NCBI RefSeq assembly: GCF_017591425.1
Contig: NW_024464918.1
Span: 5,516,001 to 5,580,000, forward strand
Direction of reading: 5' to 3'
Source: Ochotona curzoniae
Lineage: Eukaryota > Chordata > Mammalia > Lagomorpha > Ochotonidae
Length of the DNA: 64,000 nt
The notes under the pieces: generated by a model
What the model was told of the DNA's origin: nothing
Database searches by the model: none
What the model saw: only the letters and a program-made list of their open reading frames with translations
Part shown: positions 1 through 56,458 of the stretch, piece by piece
Numbering within the stretch: position 1 is the first letter of the stretch
Layout of the letters: each line of letters opens with the position of its first letter
Made by a program: the position numbers and the translations under genes

Positions 1-2369
1 CCATTTAAGAAGCCAGCAGATGGGAACTCTGTCTTCTGTTTCTCTGCCTCTCATATTTGAAACCAAAAAAAAAATTGAAAAAAGAAAACACTGCATCCTA
101 CAGAAGACTGTACCTCTGCTTCATGATGCCATCAAACGATTTGGACAGCATCTGCTACTTTGCCTTTAGGTTCACACATTAACAGATAATTGAGGTGGGA
201 TTATGTAACTTAAAAAAAAAAGGAATAAAATTAGCTCCAAATTGCAACCTTAACTTATGGTGACTAAAACAAACAACTTCTAAAAATAGCGAGCATTATA
301 ATTGTGAAACAATAGAGCCTAGCCGAGTTGAGAGGAACCTTAGGGTTGACTCAGCGACTGGGTGAGACACAAGATCTGTCTATCCCCCCAACTCAATTAA
401 GGGATAGAGCGCTATGGCAGGTGTATTATACACAAAACAGCCAAAGTGGCTGAGGAAGGTTAGGAGACACATGCACCCCGTTATCAGAAACCAACGCCCC
501 GTAGCAGGAGACCTCACCTGGGAGACTTCACAATGCACTTAGAACAATCCCTTACAGGCAAGCACCACCCATTTTTACAGACCCCTTGCTCAAGTTGTTC
601 AGCCACACAACTCTTCCCCATCTTTGGAAAAGACACACTTTCCCTTGCTGCGGCCCCTCCCTCCAACTGTGCACGGCTGCTCCGCGCCCCAGCTTTGTCA
701 GGGCTTCTCCAGAATCCTGATTGCAAGTTGAGTTAGTCCCCACCCAAGACAAGGAAACCCGCCCAATGGGACACAGTTGTGAAATTCAAATCCAGAGACT
801 CCTCTTTCTAACACCGTGTTGTACCGCCTTCCTCAACTCTGTTCTGGGGAATCAAACAATAACAGAATTGTTAAGAATCTTCCCAAAAAGACGTACGAAA
901 GATGCATCTTTTTCTTGTAATAGTCACCTAAATAATGCACTATAACAACTATTTACATGGCATTTCCAGTGTATTAGGGATTACAAGTAATTTAGAGATG
1001 ATTTAAAATATACAAGATGATATGCTTACGTTACAAGCCACTACTGCACCATTGATAGAAGGAAATTGAATATTACAGATTTTGGCATAAGTTGCGGTGG
1101 GTTTTCTGGAAACAAAACCCTCTGAGATGCTTGAACTTGGTTTTTATCACAGTTTGCAAATACATGGTTTATTCTTTGTTCTGTCTCCCCCACTATTATA
1201 CTAGGGCACTTTAACATTTCATGGAAAATAGAATTTAAAAGATAAGCTCACCTAGGTACAAATTTTTTTTTAATCTATGCAAAAGGTTTTATTTTAGTGT
1301 ATTTTCCATGATTTTTTTTCATAGAGTGATAGTTGCACATATCAATATCAATTTTTCATCAAAAAATGAATTTAGCTTTTGATTCTAGTACGAGCAAATA
1401 TTAAATAAACATTAAAGGGCGTATGGGGCAGAGATTCTACCTTTTCTGTTTACAACAATATTCTAGCATGGAACAGAGGCAAATAATAAAACTCAGACAT
1501 GATTACTGAATGAATTAATGAGCGAATCAAGAATGCAGCACACTAGGTTAGGAGAGCAGACCTGGGATGTTTAGAGACCAGAGGACCAGCGAGTAATCGG
1601 ATGTGTCTCATAACTAAGGTCTCAGAAATTTTCCATGCCTCTCCCCAAAAGACACAATGAGCAGCAAGATAACCTGCACAACGTGTTATTTCCTATGAAA
1701 GAATCCAACCCACTTCAGAGTAGTCCATGCTTCAAGGGCATCTGAAGTATATCGGCTCGTCATCCTAATTCTGTTCGCCAACCCTGACAATCTTGTTAGC
1801 TTGGTGAATTTCACCCCTCTGGCAAACTATATCCATCCTACCCAGCATGTTCATATTTACTTACAAGTGATTTGCAAACACATTTCCTAAATCTACATAT
1901 TTATTCAGTAAATGGCTCTCCCACCAAAGCCATTCTCTGAGGAACTGGAAGCTTCAGCACTGGACAGAAACAGATGTTTTTGTGCTCAGACAAAAATCCT
2001 GCCAGCAAGCCTGCTCCTCGACTTTTAAGAAGGAGTTAACAAGACAAGAAAATTGTTTCGACCGCTTCTGAAGAATGAATAACTTATGTCCTCTACGGCC
2101 TTTTCCTTAACTGTCTAGAGCACAAATTGTCTTGTTCTGCAGAAGTAAGCCATGGAAAGGAGCAAAGAACAATCTTAATACAAGTGCTTATCTAGCTCCT
2201 GAAGGATGGGCAAGGGGGAAGCTAGGATTACACCCTGGACAAACACATACAGGTCATTCACATGTCGATTAGAAAAATCAATTGCACTTCAAACGCTGAA
2301 CCTTCTGTTGACTCCAAAGGCCTCCACATCCGACATCAGGAAGGATGCTGATTCGCCTGGAGAGGTTTT

Positions 2370-2742
2370 GACCAGGCCCCCAAAGGTGCATGTGTTAGGA
2401 GGCGTGATGCTCTGTGTGGCAATGCAGAAAAGAGGTGTGGCTATGAGAGATGGGTCCCCGAGAAAGGTCTTCAGCCAATGGAACTGCTGTCTCATAAAGG
2501 GGTAAAAGTCACTCTCCTGCGACCCCGAGTTTCCTCTCTCAAGAGGGTTGTTACAAAAGGACATACCTGGCCACAGCTCAGCCTCTCCTCTTACTGTCCG
2601 CATGCCTTCTGCCATCCACCTTTGTGGAGAGCCAAGTTGGTGCTGGTGCCAAACCCTTGAACCTCCATAATGTCTTTTCTTTATAAAGATGCTGAACCTC
2701 AGGTATGTTGTTATAAAAACAGGAAATGGACTAATACAGACA
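2370..2742 (+). mobile_element. Probable MaLR-type LTR relic
   Basis: 'catgtgttaggaggcgtgat' at the left, then 'tgccttctgccatccacctt', 'ccaaacccttgaacctccat', 'tttctttataaagatgctga' and a terminal 'aaatggactaatacag' follow the order of MST/MLT-type LTRs. It is non-coding and strongly diverged. Confidence 0.55.
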
Positions 2743-3279
2743 GATGCTAAACTGTGAGAAAGAGTTAATTAATTCATCAATGATTTCCTAATTGCAATAC
2801 ACATGCCTCCCACCAGCCTTCAGTCCCTTGACCTCCCTGTGGGGTAACTAATATTGCTTGCAATCCCACCTTAAAATGCTTCCTTCCCTGGCTTCTAAAA
2901 TGTGAATCCTTATTTTTCGTCCAATGTCCCTAATCTAACTTTCACTTCCTTTGTCCATTTCTTCAGTGCGTTAAATTTTTGGGTTCAATCCTAAATTGTA
3001 CAGCATCACTCACCTTGTGCAATGGCTTCAAGCAAGCCTTTAGAACAATTTCTACTAAAACTTTCCATCTATTCTTCACTCTGCTGAACTCCAAATGTGT
3101 ATCTAACTTCCACCACACATTTCCACTTGACTACACCAGTAAACACCACAAATATTATGTGTATCAGACCACATACCATATAAAACCCAGCTTTCCCTCT
3201 ATCCATTATGCATTTTGATTCTGCAATATATGGTGGAATGGACCAGAAAGTTCACTGTCAAATCAGCTGACATGGTCTG

Positions 3280-3830
3280 TCCTTAACTCCATTCCCACAT
3301 TCAACTGTTCTAGAAATCTGATACGTATAAACCTCCAGTCTTTCCTCCCTCTCCACCAGACCCATGGTGACCACTCCCCAACCATGGCTGCGTGCTCAAG
3401 TTACTGCAGCAGTCTCACCACTGTTCTTGCACCCACAGCCTCTCCCTCTCCCATAGTACTTTTTGTCTAAGGATTTTTCCTTATCAGCATCTTTGAAAAA
3501 ACGTTAACTTAATCATGTCAACCCCTGCTTTTGATGTTCAATGGTTCCCCACTACCCAAAGCAAGTTTCCAAACTGCTCATTTATTTGTAGATTATATCC
3601 ATATACATTATCTTAAACTAAGTGATTATAATGCTTTATTTCTTCATGTTGGAATGAAGGAAAGACACCTTAACACTTTAATGTGACCCTGCTGCATCTA
3701 TGTGCTGGCCCCTGGGACCTTCACTGTGTGCCCTAAGGAACAAGAAGAGCATCTCCTCTGAAGCCTCCAGCAAAGAGGGTGAATTCAACATGCCTGCTCT
3801 GGCATTCAAGGTGTTCCAAAGCCTGGCTTC
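3280..3830 (+). repeat. LINE-2 (L2) remnant
   Basis: 'ttaatcatgtcaacccctgc' and 'caatggttccccactaccca' match the L2 3' region ('gatcatgtcactcccctgct ... ggctccccattgcc'). The boundaries are approximate. Confidence 0.6.
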
Positions 3831-4487
3831 AGCTCACTTCCCCAGACACAGTTTAACCCGCAGCCATGCACTCCACGCATGCGTGCTGTTCATGTCTGGG
3901 AATACATGGTGCAATAAACCAGGGCTGGCGTGTTGGATCCTTGCTTGCCAGCACCCAGCTGTGTGACCTGGCTTCACGCTTTGGACGTTCTTACGCATCC
4001 CTTTCCTCTGTTGTATGATGAACATAGTAGCCCCTGCACATCACAGGTGGCTGTGAGTATTCATTAAGGACAGAGGAAGACGATACAGAGCCACATACAG
4101 GAAAGGGGCGTCACACATGGTATCTAAGAGTAGCGAGGTTATAGGAAGTGCTATTCCATGTGTTGTACTTGAAATTCAGGGTTCTCTTTGTTTCCCATAG
4201 GGTGGCTTCTTAAATTCTTTTTCAATCTCAGTAAAGCATTGCTTCCTCTGAGAATTATTGATGCTCATCAAGTAGAGCACATAATTCAAACCTAAGAACC
4301 GTTGCAGGCTTCCATGGCTACAGGACCCGTCTGACAGTTTCTTCCCCCTATAAACTGTGATTTGGTTGCTGGTTTACTTGTGTTTCTTGCTTACTCTCTT
4401 TCTGCTACTCAAGTTAGTCTGACGTCCACATTTCAGATCCCCTGTCAAATCCCTAGCAAACAGCACATGCTCAAGAAATGTTTACCA

Positions 4488-4796
4488 GGAGCAGACTAAA
4501 TCCTCACCTTGCATGCACAGGGATCCCATATGAGCACCAGTTTGTGTCCTGAATGCTCCACTTCCCATCCAGCCTGTGACCTGGGAAAGCAGTAGTGGAT
4601 GGCCCAAAACCTTGGAACCCGGCACCCACTTAGGAGACCTGGAAGAAGCTTCTAGCTCCTGGCTTTGGATTGGCTATCTCCAGCCGTTGCAGCCTCTTGG
4701 GGAGTGTGAACCAGTGGATGGAAGATCTTTCTCTGTATCTCCTTCTCTCTATGTATCTACCTTTCCAACAAAAATAAATAAATCTTTTTAAAAAGA
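4488..4796 (+). mobile_element. C-type tRNA-derived SINE with target-site duplication
   Basis: Recognised by 'gggatcccatatgagcacc', 'cacttcccatccagc', 'gacctgggaaagcag' and the tail 'aataaataaatc'. The head is shortened. Flanks 'gaaatgtttacca' (4,475-4,487) and 'gaaatgcttacca' (4,797-4,809) match at 12 of 13 positions, as expected for L1-mediated insertion. Confidence 0.93.
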
Positions 4797-6907
4797 GAAA
4801 TGCTTACCAATAATTGCATCCACAAAGAGAAAGGAGAGTATTGAAAAACTGGTGCATAGACACAATTTCACGTGATAACCACAGCAATTGACTTCACCAC
4901 TGAGGAGGAAAAGCTGTGAGTTTCCCTCAGTACGGCAGCATAAAATAGATTGTAAATTAAACAGAAGTAACTGACAATATCCCTTTGATGGTGTTTTTCT
5001 CTTCCATCTTGATCTGATGCCAAGGTAATGTTATCATAAAATAATTCCATTAACTACAATTGTGCAGCTTAGTCAGCCATTACTGTCATTGAAACGTGAA
5101 ATTATATTCAAAACTGAAAACAAAGGCTTACACAGGAATAAACAGCACTAACACGCAGATAGATTACATGGGGTAGAAACAGAAAGAGCGATGTGACAGG
5201 CATTGTAGCCCATGCTCAACACAAAGAGATGATTGCATCTTAATATTTATTCACACATGAACAATGAAAACAAATCACAATGGCAAGGATATTCAGGTTA
5301 AACTCTTGTTTAAAAAGGCAGAGGGGTCCACCACATTTCTTGCGACTACAAGCTACACTAGGAGTGCCTGAGCTTCATGCAAATAATTTGCTGCCCAACA
5401 TATATCCACGACCTGGAGGTGAACTAGTGTATAATATTTACAGAAGACACCAAGTTTGCAGGGGAAAGATACGTTAAGATTAGCAAGGGCAGAATAAAGC
5501 AAGATGCAAAATAACAAGGCCAAAGAGAGCACCAGAGAGCAAATGTGTGGGTCCAGAATGTTGCTTCCGAATGCAGCTAGAAAAAAATGGCAATGACAGT
5601 TGTTCCTAGGTGAGCCGAGTCACACTCCAGATGTCTACTAGAGGGGTGAACCTGGCTTCTGCGATGCTCATCATATTGAAGTGATGGGCTCCAGCACAGG
5701 CCAGCAGCACCAGGCATCCTCCCAAGGTGGTCGGTCCCTCCTGGCTTTCACATAAGGATGGTGAACAGCAGGCACTTTCAGATGCTGTGATTCCCATCAA
5801 GAGACAAAATGCACTTCTCAAGGATCGTGAGCTCCATGGGCCTGCCCTACATCTGTCTTCCTTTATTCCTTCATTGAAAACAAGGATGAAGACATGGTTG
5901 CCGGCATAGCTGTGCCATAATGGCAAGGATGCCTTTGCTGACCACTTCAGCTTCAAGCCCTTACGTTCTTTTCCGAATTCCCACTGCACTTGGAGAGGGT
6001 GGCATGGGACCTAGCGACTCAAATCTATGTAGGTTTGAGCTTCTCAGCAGCCCCAAGCAGCACCCACCACATGACCATCAGAGACACTTGTCTCAGACTC
6101 TGACTGAGGAGATACTGGCACCAAAAAACAAAAAAAGTGGAAGAAAAGGAATCGCTTTCTTTGGTCATGGAAGGAAATGAATTGTCCCATCAAAAACAAA
6201 TTAAATAGAAACTCTAATTTGTTTCAACAGCTTCTCTTGCCCCCTTTTCCCAACTACACCCTGAATTTTGGGGGAAAAAAATTCTAAGCCCTTGTAAATG
6301 TTCATGTGCAAAGGGAAAAATGGCAAGGGAAGAAATAATGGGAGCTAGATCAGCTGCAATTATGCACGTGGGGAAAGAGAACAAAGGAATAACAGGAAAC
6401 AAATACAATAACAGACACAATAAGCCTAAAAGTGATCATTATTCGGACTTCCCACCAGCTGCCTCACAAACTTCAAAGTGTTGAACATACTACTGTTTAG
6501 TTCTCCAAATAAGATGCTCCTTAGTATGAGGGAAAATTGTGATTGCTTCCCAATGCCCTTGAGCCTTTACTGGAAAGCACGGGTTATCGATAAAGAGTCT
6601 ACAATGCACAGTACACATGGAGCCTTCCTTCTCCTTTCATGAGCTACTAGGACATTGTTACAGCTTAGGCAACATTGCTATTTAGGAGGAATATGCAAGA
6701 TCAGGCCTAGTTTGCTTTCAGGATATCTCATCTGACAAAATGTCAATGCTGTTTCACAGACCAGGCTAGGGACACAACAGAGGAAAACCGATCACTCCGC
6801 TCCATAAGGAGGCAAAGTCGCTTCATGCTCCAGAGTTAGGGATTCTGCACAATGACATGCGTTAAGGCAGACAAGAAAGCAAATGAAAAAGAACCCTGTT
6901 TTAATAA

Positions 6908-7045
6908 GTGGAAGAGAGATAAAATAGGAAGGAAAGAAGGGAAAGGAAGAGGGGGAGAGAGAGAAAGCAGAGAGGGAAGAGCAAGTAGGGGAAAGAAGAG
7001 TAACATAGATCAAAAAGAACTGGGGAAGAAGACAGGAAAAGTTGA
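6908..7045 (+). repeat. Purine-rich (GA) low-complexity tract
   Basis: About 140 bases of almost pure A/G ('aggaaggaaagaagggaaag', 'gagggggagagagagaaagc'). It explains the K/E/R-rich open frame seen on this strand. Confidence 0.9.
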
Positions 7046-7396
7046 AAAGATTCAATCTTCTTAGAGACCAGATATCCTTGTCTATTAATCGGGAAGATAG
7101 TATCTGAATCCTTCAACTCCTCCAAGAAACTCAACTCTTAGAAAAACTCAATGGAATCTCTTACTGGTTTTTTGTTAATTGGCAAGTACTTCTCAAACTT
7201 TAACATCAGATTAACTGACTAAACTAGAGGAACTGGAAAACATTTCATTGTCAAAATCACCTAAATGACATTGGTTTAGGGGCATGGTTCAAGCTACACA
7301 TCTTTATACACATTATCTGAAAATTCAAAGAGTGTTTTAGAAGACTAATGAACAACTACAAGCTTCAGATGCCTTGTTGAGTACAACGCTTCAGCA

Positions 7397-7650
7397 GGGA
7401 GGGTGTTTGGCATAGCAGTTTAAATGTTGCTTGGGACACCTACATCCCAATTTGGAGTACCTGGGTTGGAGTCCCAGCTCCACTTGTGATTCCAGCTTCC
7501 TGCTAATATGCATCCTGGGAGACAGCAGGTGTTGGCTCAAGTGGTTGGGTCCCTGCCCTCTATGTGGAAAAGCTGTACTGAGTTCCAGGTTCCTGGGCAT
7601 TTGGAGAGTGAACAAAAAATTCATTCTCCTCTCTCATTCAAATGAATCAG
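7397..7650 (+). mobile_element. Old, diverged C-type SINE
   Basis: Keeps 'ggagtcccagctccact', 'ccagcttcctgctaat', 'gttgggtccctgccc' and 'catttggagagtgaac' in the right order but has lost its head and A-rich tail. Divergence suggests an early wave of the family. Confidence 0.8.
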
Positions 7651-8803
7651 AAACAGATTAGGATCTTAAGCTTTGCTAGCTCATCCATTGTTACAATCAA
7701 AACGGCAATTACAGACTTCAACTTTCCTTTTGCAACACAACCCTGCAACAGAATCCACACCTATCAAGATGCCTACTCACCCCCTGGCCACACTGCATCA
7801 CTAAATCCTCAGCATAGGACCCAAGACACAGGATTTAGCATAGGATTTTGCAAGGACAGCAAAGGAACATAGGGTTGCTACAGCTAGTAGAACAGGGATC
7901 TGTGGCTTCCAGTGTCCTCCACTCTAGAAAAATTAGCTCAGACGTCACCAACAGAAAGCAAGCAAAGTCAAAATCAAGAGAAACTATCCTATCTGAAGTC
8001 AGCCATATCAGAAGTCAATACATCCCATGGAGTTTTCATCAATACGCAGAATAAAGCTCCATTCCTCCCTAAGTCAATTTCAGAGGAGTGTTCCTTGTTC
8101 GCACTGTAAGAATCCAGACAATGCATTCCAAGTATGTGTTTTTCTTATTTTCTATCACATACAATTGGCCTGTTCACATACAGTCACTTCCTTTATGTAC
8201 TTTGGCCTTACAGCCAAGATAAACAGATGATTCTTTTGTAGATTGCATTTGGATGCCTCCATCTCTGAAATCGTTTAACAAGCATAACCTTTGCGATACC
8301 AGCCATCAAAATCTCTTTAGGCTCTCTAACACATCTGTTTCACTTGCTGATTGTCAGGATCTCAAAAACACACAGGTCAACTGCAAACACCAACTCATCT
8401 GCTGTACATAACCTACCCAGCAGCCAAAGCATCAGGCTCCCTGAATTCTGCCCTCCCCACCCCACCTCCTCTCATTTTGAATCGAGATTCCTGGGAATTG
8501 CTCACTGTATCTCAAGCCAAAGGAAGATCGTTAGATGACACATAGAGGATCTTCAACGACAAGTCACATCCATCAGATGAAGCATAACTATGCAACATGC
8601 TAAGATTCCTTTTGTTCCCCTCTCCAAATGAGCTTAGAGGGTATAATTATTACATACTCATCATTCTCTAGGATGGATTTTAAGTTGTGTTTGATGGACA
8701 GCTGGTTGTAATTTTTTAAAGAATTCCTTCGACAGCACAAATACCGTTTTTATCCCTTAGCAATTACAGAGTTAATCAATCACTCTTACATAACAAGCAC
8801 TCA

Positions 8804-51928
<43,125 letters not shown>

Positions 51929-52502
51929 CTGCAAAGAGAAAACAAAGAAACAGATCTTTGATGCAAGTTCACAAATTTCCTACTGGTGGTGGTGTTTTGT
52001 CTTTGTTCTGTTTGTTTGTTTGTTTGTTACCAGCAAAGAAATGATTGCAAACAGCTTTCAGACACGTGATAGGGATCGAAGTCTGGGAGTGTAGTGTTAT
52101 GAAATCTATTGAATTGGTTGCCAACATCTCAGCATAACAGCTTCAAACCACTGGGATCTCACACAAAGATGTAATTTTTCCCTTTCTTTTTGTGAAGAAC
52201 TAAGAGCCTCAGCCACGCTGGCCAGAATTTCCTCTAGTCTCCTGGTTCTAGCTGACTGGTGGGGAAGAAGAGCAATACCCATCAAACAGAGCAGGTCCCT
52301 CCAACTCTGCAGCCCCTCCCAATCCTTCTGCTCACTTGCCGCGCTTGCCCCAGGGCCCCATGTCCAGGTAGGTGGGCCCCAGGATCACCTATATGTTTTC
52401 CAATTCCTGCCTCCTGGATACAGAAAGGCTTGTGGATTCTGACAAGCATCCTAAAATAATATTCACAGCTCTAACCACAGTATTGTGACTGGCAGTTAGT
52501 CA

Positions 52503-52532
52503 TCACACACACACACACACATACACACACAA
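52503..52532 (+). repeat. (CA)n microsatellite
   Basis: About 14 CA dinucleotides interrupted once by a T ('cacacatacacaca'). Confidence 0.95.
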
Positions 52533-53079
52533 AGGTAAGGTCAGAGACAAGCAAAGGGACGGGAATTTTATTAGATAAGAAATCTTAACAAATGACTTTA
52601 TTAATAGAAATCCAAATCTCAGGCAACTCTCTGGCCAAATGAGCTTCGGTGCAGTAAGTACTGATGACTACCCTGAGTGTGCTGGCCTTTAAAATGATTT
52701 GAGCACAGTCAAGCAGTCGTATTTGTCATCTCGGTAAATAAAATGCGTCTGTCGGGTGCCTCATTAGCAGACTCTCATTACTGGGCTAACAGATTGTTGC
52801 CAGAATGCAACAGACCCACGTGGGAGCCCCCAAACCAGCAACTTAAAATGAAAACTCATGAGCCAGAAAGAAGGTCAGGTCTGAAAGACAGAGCTAAAGA
52901 AACCGGGGGTCCTATTTTGAGCAACAGGAAGTGACAGGAAGGAGAGAAGATAGAAGGGACAGAGAATAAAGAAACAGAAAGGAAGGGAGGGAGATGGAAG
53001 AGAGGGAATCTCAGGTCCACAGCACTCACTGAGTAGCAAGGCTGCTGGCTCCAACACAGATGTCTGAGGTAGGGACTGC

Positions 53080-53790
53080 CATGATCCCAGCTAACGGATG
53101 AGTGGTCTTCTGGAGGCACAGAGACACCTAGTGAGCTTACCAGGGATACACAGCTAATAGATAACAGTACTAAGATTCGAACCTACACAGCCACACATTG
53201 TGCTTTCTGACTTAAGGAATAAGGAGTCTATTATTCTTCTAATATTTCCATTTCTCAGCAACTGAAACATCTGTTAGCTGCTAAAATAATTAACAGTGGT
53301 GTTTATACTTTTAAAGTGTTTACTATATACTGGGAACCCTGTTTGACTCTTTTTTTTGACATTGTAAATTAATATTCATGACAATCCTATCAAGTAGGAT
53401 GCATGCTGCAGTTCTATATATTAAACAGACAGAAACAGAGATTGGGCAGTTCACTGCTGGTCACATAGCTCAGGTCTGTTGTAGCCGAGATGAAATGCAA
53501 TCATGTGACTTCCAGAGGCAATCCTTGCCACATAAGGACCACCTTTCCCCTCCCACCAACAAGATAGGAATACAGCTTTGCAATATTATCACTAACCACC
53601 ATTCATTGATCATAAGAGGCATGCAAAGTTGTGTGCTAAGTGTGCAACGGGCACTCTCCTTTAATTCTCATAGAAATACTGAACTAGGTATTAACATTCC
53701 AATTTTCAAATGAGAAAAAGTTGAGATTGACATCAAGATCAACCCATGGCTCAATCAAGACCACGTGATTTTAAAGTCAGCCCCCAAAGT
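53080..53790 (+). repeat. Cluster of three MIR-like copies
   Basis: Copies lie near 53,080-53,200 ('gatacacagctaatagataa', 'aagattcgaacctacacagc'), 53,370-53,530 ('catgacaatcctatcaagta', 'gctggtcacatagctcaggt') and 53,625-53,790 ('ctttaattctcatagaaata', 'caaatgagaaaaagttgaga'). All are on the plus strand. Confidence 0.65.
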
Positions 53791-54487
53791 TGTGAAATCA
53801 CATTAATGGGGACAGAGCACAAGTATGTGTAACTCTAGGTCACCCAAATCCCCCACAAAATCTAGGAAAACAATGGCAAGACCCACGGCCACAATCACTC
53901 AGAGTTCATGCCCCCTCTGCATCTCTATGACAGGAGGCCTCTCAAGGTGCCTTGATTTTTTTGATCCAAGCATTTGCCTACCCTGACCTCTGATACTTAG
54001 TCACAAGTACCTGTTTTGGAGGCTTTGTGGTTCTCAAAGCTTCAGCTCATTTCTGAACACAAGAATCTGCTGACACTTGCCCCCAGCCTCCACATCTTGG
54101 CCCCTCAGACTCAAGGCCAAGCTGCACTGATGGCACACCTACTAGGTACACAGCACTGGTTTAGTGTTTTCATAAACAAAGCTTGAGTGATTTTACAAGA
54201 AAAATGTATCACCATTTCCACTTGCCAGATTATAGCAGTGAGACTTGAAGGAGAGATCCCAATATTCTTCAGCAAAACCAAACCCATGTCTAACGCAGCA
54301 GCTGTACCAAGACCACCCTCAAGGTTGCTGGGTCCTGGACCTCTGGTGCTGATGGCAACTCCCTAATTTGCCCATCATACACCTCTACCTCACTGTTCCA
54401 AGAGTGGACTGGGCAAACAACAACAGTTGACACACAAGGGAAAAATTCCCAAGATAAGGTCAGTGTGATCAAAAGTAGGCTCACCTT

Positions 54488-54830
54488 GGGCCCAACACAA
54501 TGGCTCAACTGGCTAATCCTCTCCTTGCAAGGGATGGGATCCCATGTGGAGCTAGTTCATGTCCTGTCTACTCCACTTCCCATTCAGCTCCCTGCTTGTG
54601 GCCTGGGAAAGCAGTGGAGGATAGGTCAGGACTTTGGGATTCTACACCCTGGTGGGAGACCCAGAGGAGTCTTCCAGCTCCTGGCCTTGGATTGGCCCAA
54701 TTTCAACCATTGTGGCCATTTGGGAAGTAAACCAGTGGATGGCAGATCTTTCTCTCTGTCTCTCTTTCTCTCTGTAAATCTGCCTTTCCAATAAAAATCA
54801 ATACATCTTAAAAAAAAAAAAAAAAAAAAG
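54488..54830 (+). mobile_element. C-type SINE with a long A tail
   Basis: 'gggcccaacacaatggctca', 'ccattcagctccctgcttgt' and 'cattgtggccatttgggaag', ending in an A tract of about 20. Flanks 'aggctcacctt' (54,477-54,487) and 'aggctcacttt' (54,838-54,848) match at 10 of 11 positions. The long pure tail and good flanks suggest relative youth. Confidence 0.94.
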
Positions 54831-54889
54831 AAGGAGGAGGCTCACTTTATCATAGCCCAGGACTTGCTTGAGCACAACTTTATTTTGAG

Positions 54890-55135
54890 TTTATGAGGTC
54901 AAGAGTGTAGACCCTTACAGGAAAGCTCACACCCTCTCTTCCCCTCTGTGTCCTCTGCCATATGAGAATACAATAAGAACACATTCAAGTTCAGACTAGG
55001 AAGTGGGCCCTCAGCAGACACCATATATGTCCATGCCTCGAACTTGGACTTCTCAGTCTCCAGAACATCAAGAAAGAAATTTCTGTTATTTAAGCCATCT
55101 GGTCCATGGTATACTATTACAACAGCCTGGACTTT
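54890..55135 (+). mobile_element. Probable MaLR-type LTR fragment
   Basis: 'gaagtgggccctcagcagac', 'cttggacttctcagtctcca' and 'agaaatttctgttatttaag' then 'ccatggtatactattacaac' is the 3' half of a MaLR LTR. No coding sequence. Confidence 0.65.
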
Positions 55136-56092
55136 GACATGCATCCTGAAGGGAGAGGAAAAAGGTACTTTTTAGTTTTACAATATCTTTTTAAAAATTA
55201 TAAAGTGTCAATTGTTCAACTCATCTTCCTTTCCCAACTTGAAAATCAAGAACTCCCAAATTCTCAAACCACTGTGGAGTCAGGACAGAAAAGGAAAAAT
55301 AAAAAATATTCTAAAACCTCAGAAAACAGTTCAAGCCTGAAAACCTAGTCCTTTTTCCCCCATTTCCAAGAAACACGACATTCAGTTATGTCACTTAAGC
55401 CTCCTTGTTTTCACCTGCAAAAAGGAAAAAAATACTGCCTCACAGATGACTATACTTAAATATATCTTTAAATATTTTAAGATATCTGGTAAATGCACTA
55501 AACCTTGAGAAAGAAGAAAAACATAACAATTTCATGATAATTGATACCTGTAACATGGATAAAAGAAAAACAATGGACTAGGGGAGGAGTAAAAATAGCT
55601 TTTCAACTGCATCTGAAATTTTTATTAAAGAAATGTCTGGAACAAGAACAGAGAATCTTAGTACTTATCTGAATGATGTGCGCCTGAATGGACTTTGTAC
55701 TTAATTATATAATGAATTATTTACTGTTAAGATACCACAGAAGCTGATATCTATCAATAGGTAATACTAAGCAGCTGTTTTGTTTTGTTTGTGGGGTGTG
55801 TTTGCTTGTTTGTTTTTAGCAGAAAGTACGCCAGCAAAATTTAATGAACAAATAGAAAAAATGAAAACAGTACACCTGACAGACCAGGTGGGCATCGCAG
55901 CAAAGAACTGAAAGCCAACTCTGACTGCAAAGCTTCTACACAGCAAAGCAATCAACAAGACCAAATGGCATCCTACAGATTGGGGGAAGATATTTACCAA
56001 TCATATATCTGATCAATGGTGAATATTCAAAATGTATAAAGAACTTCGGCTTCTCAATAACAGAAAACAGTTAAAACTGGAGTGGGGGGAGG

Positions 56093-56350
56093 GGCAGCAT
56101 TGTGGCACAGCAAGTGAAGCCACCATCTGTTACTCCAGCATCTCAAATTGGAAAGTGTGTTCAAGTTCCAGTTACTTTGCTTCTGATCCAGCTTCCCGCT
56201 AAGGCGTCTGAAGAAGCAGCAGAAGGTAGCCAATGTACTTGAGCCCGTGACAGCAACACAAGAGAACTAAAGGGACTTTCTGACTCCTGGCTTCTATCTG
56301 GTCCAGCCCTGATCATTACAGCCATTTGAGGCATAAACCAACAGGTGGAA

Positions 56351-56414
<64 letters not shown>

Positions 56415-56458
56415 GCTCTTGCTACCACTCTACCTTTCAAAGAAATACACATTGTTAA
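56093..56458 (+). mobile_element. C-type SINE with an expanded CT tract, inside an old L1
   Basis: 'ggggcagcattgtggcacag', 'cttctgatccagcttcccgc' and 'gtttgaggcataaacc'-like blocks in order. The CT stretch found at this point in every family member has grown here to about 28 dinucleotides. L1 sequence continues on both sides. Confidence 0.9.
56353..56410 (+). repeat. (CT)n microsatellite within a SINE
   Basis: About 28 uninterrupted CT dinucleotides replacing the short CT run of the SINE. Likely to vary in length between individuals. Confidence 0.97.

Noticed and set aside
56353..56410. Regular repeat that might suggest an array such as CRISPR
   Set aside because: It is a pure CT dinucleotide run inside a SINE, without spacers, in a vertebrate genome.
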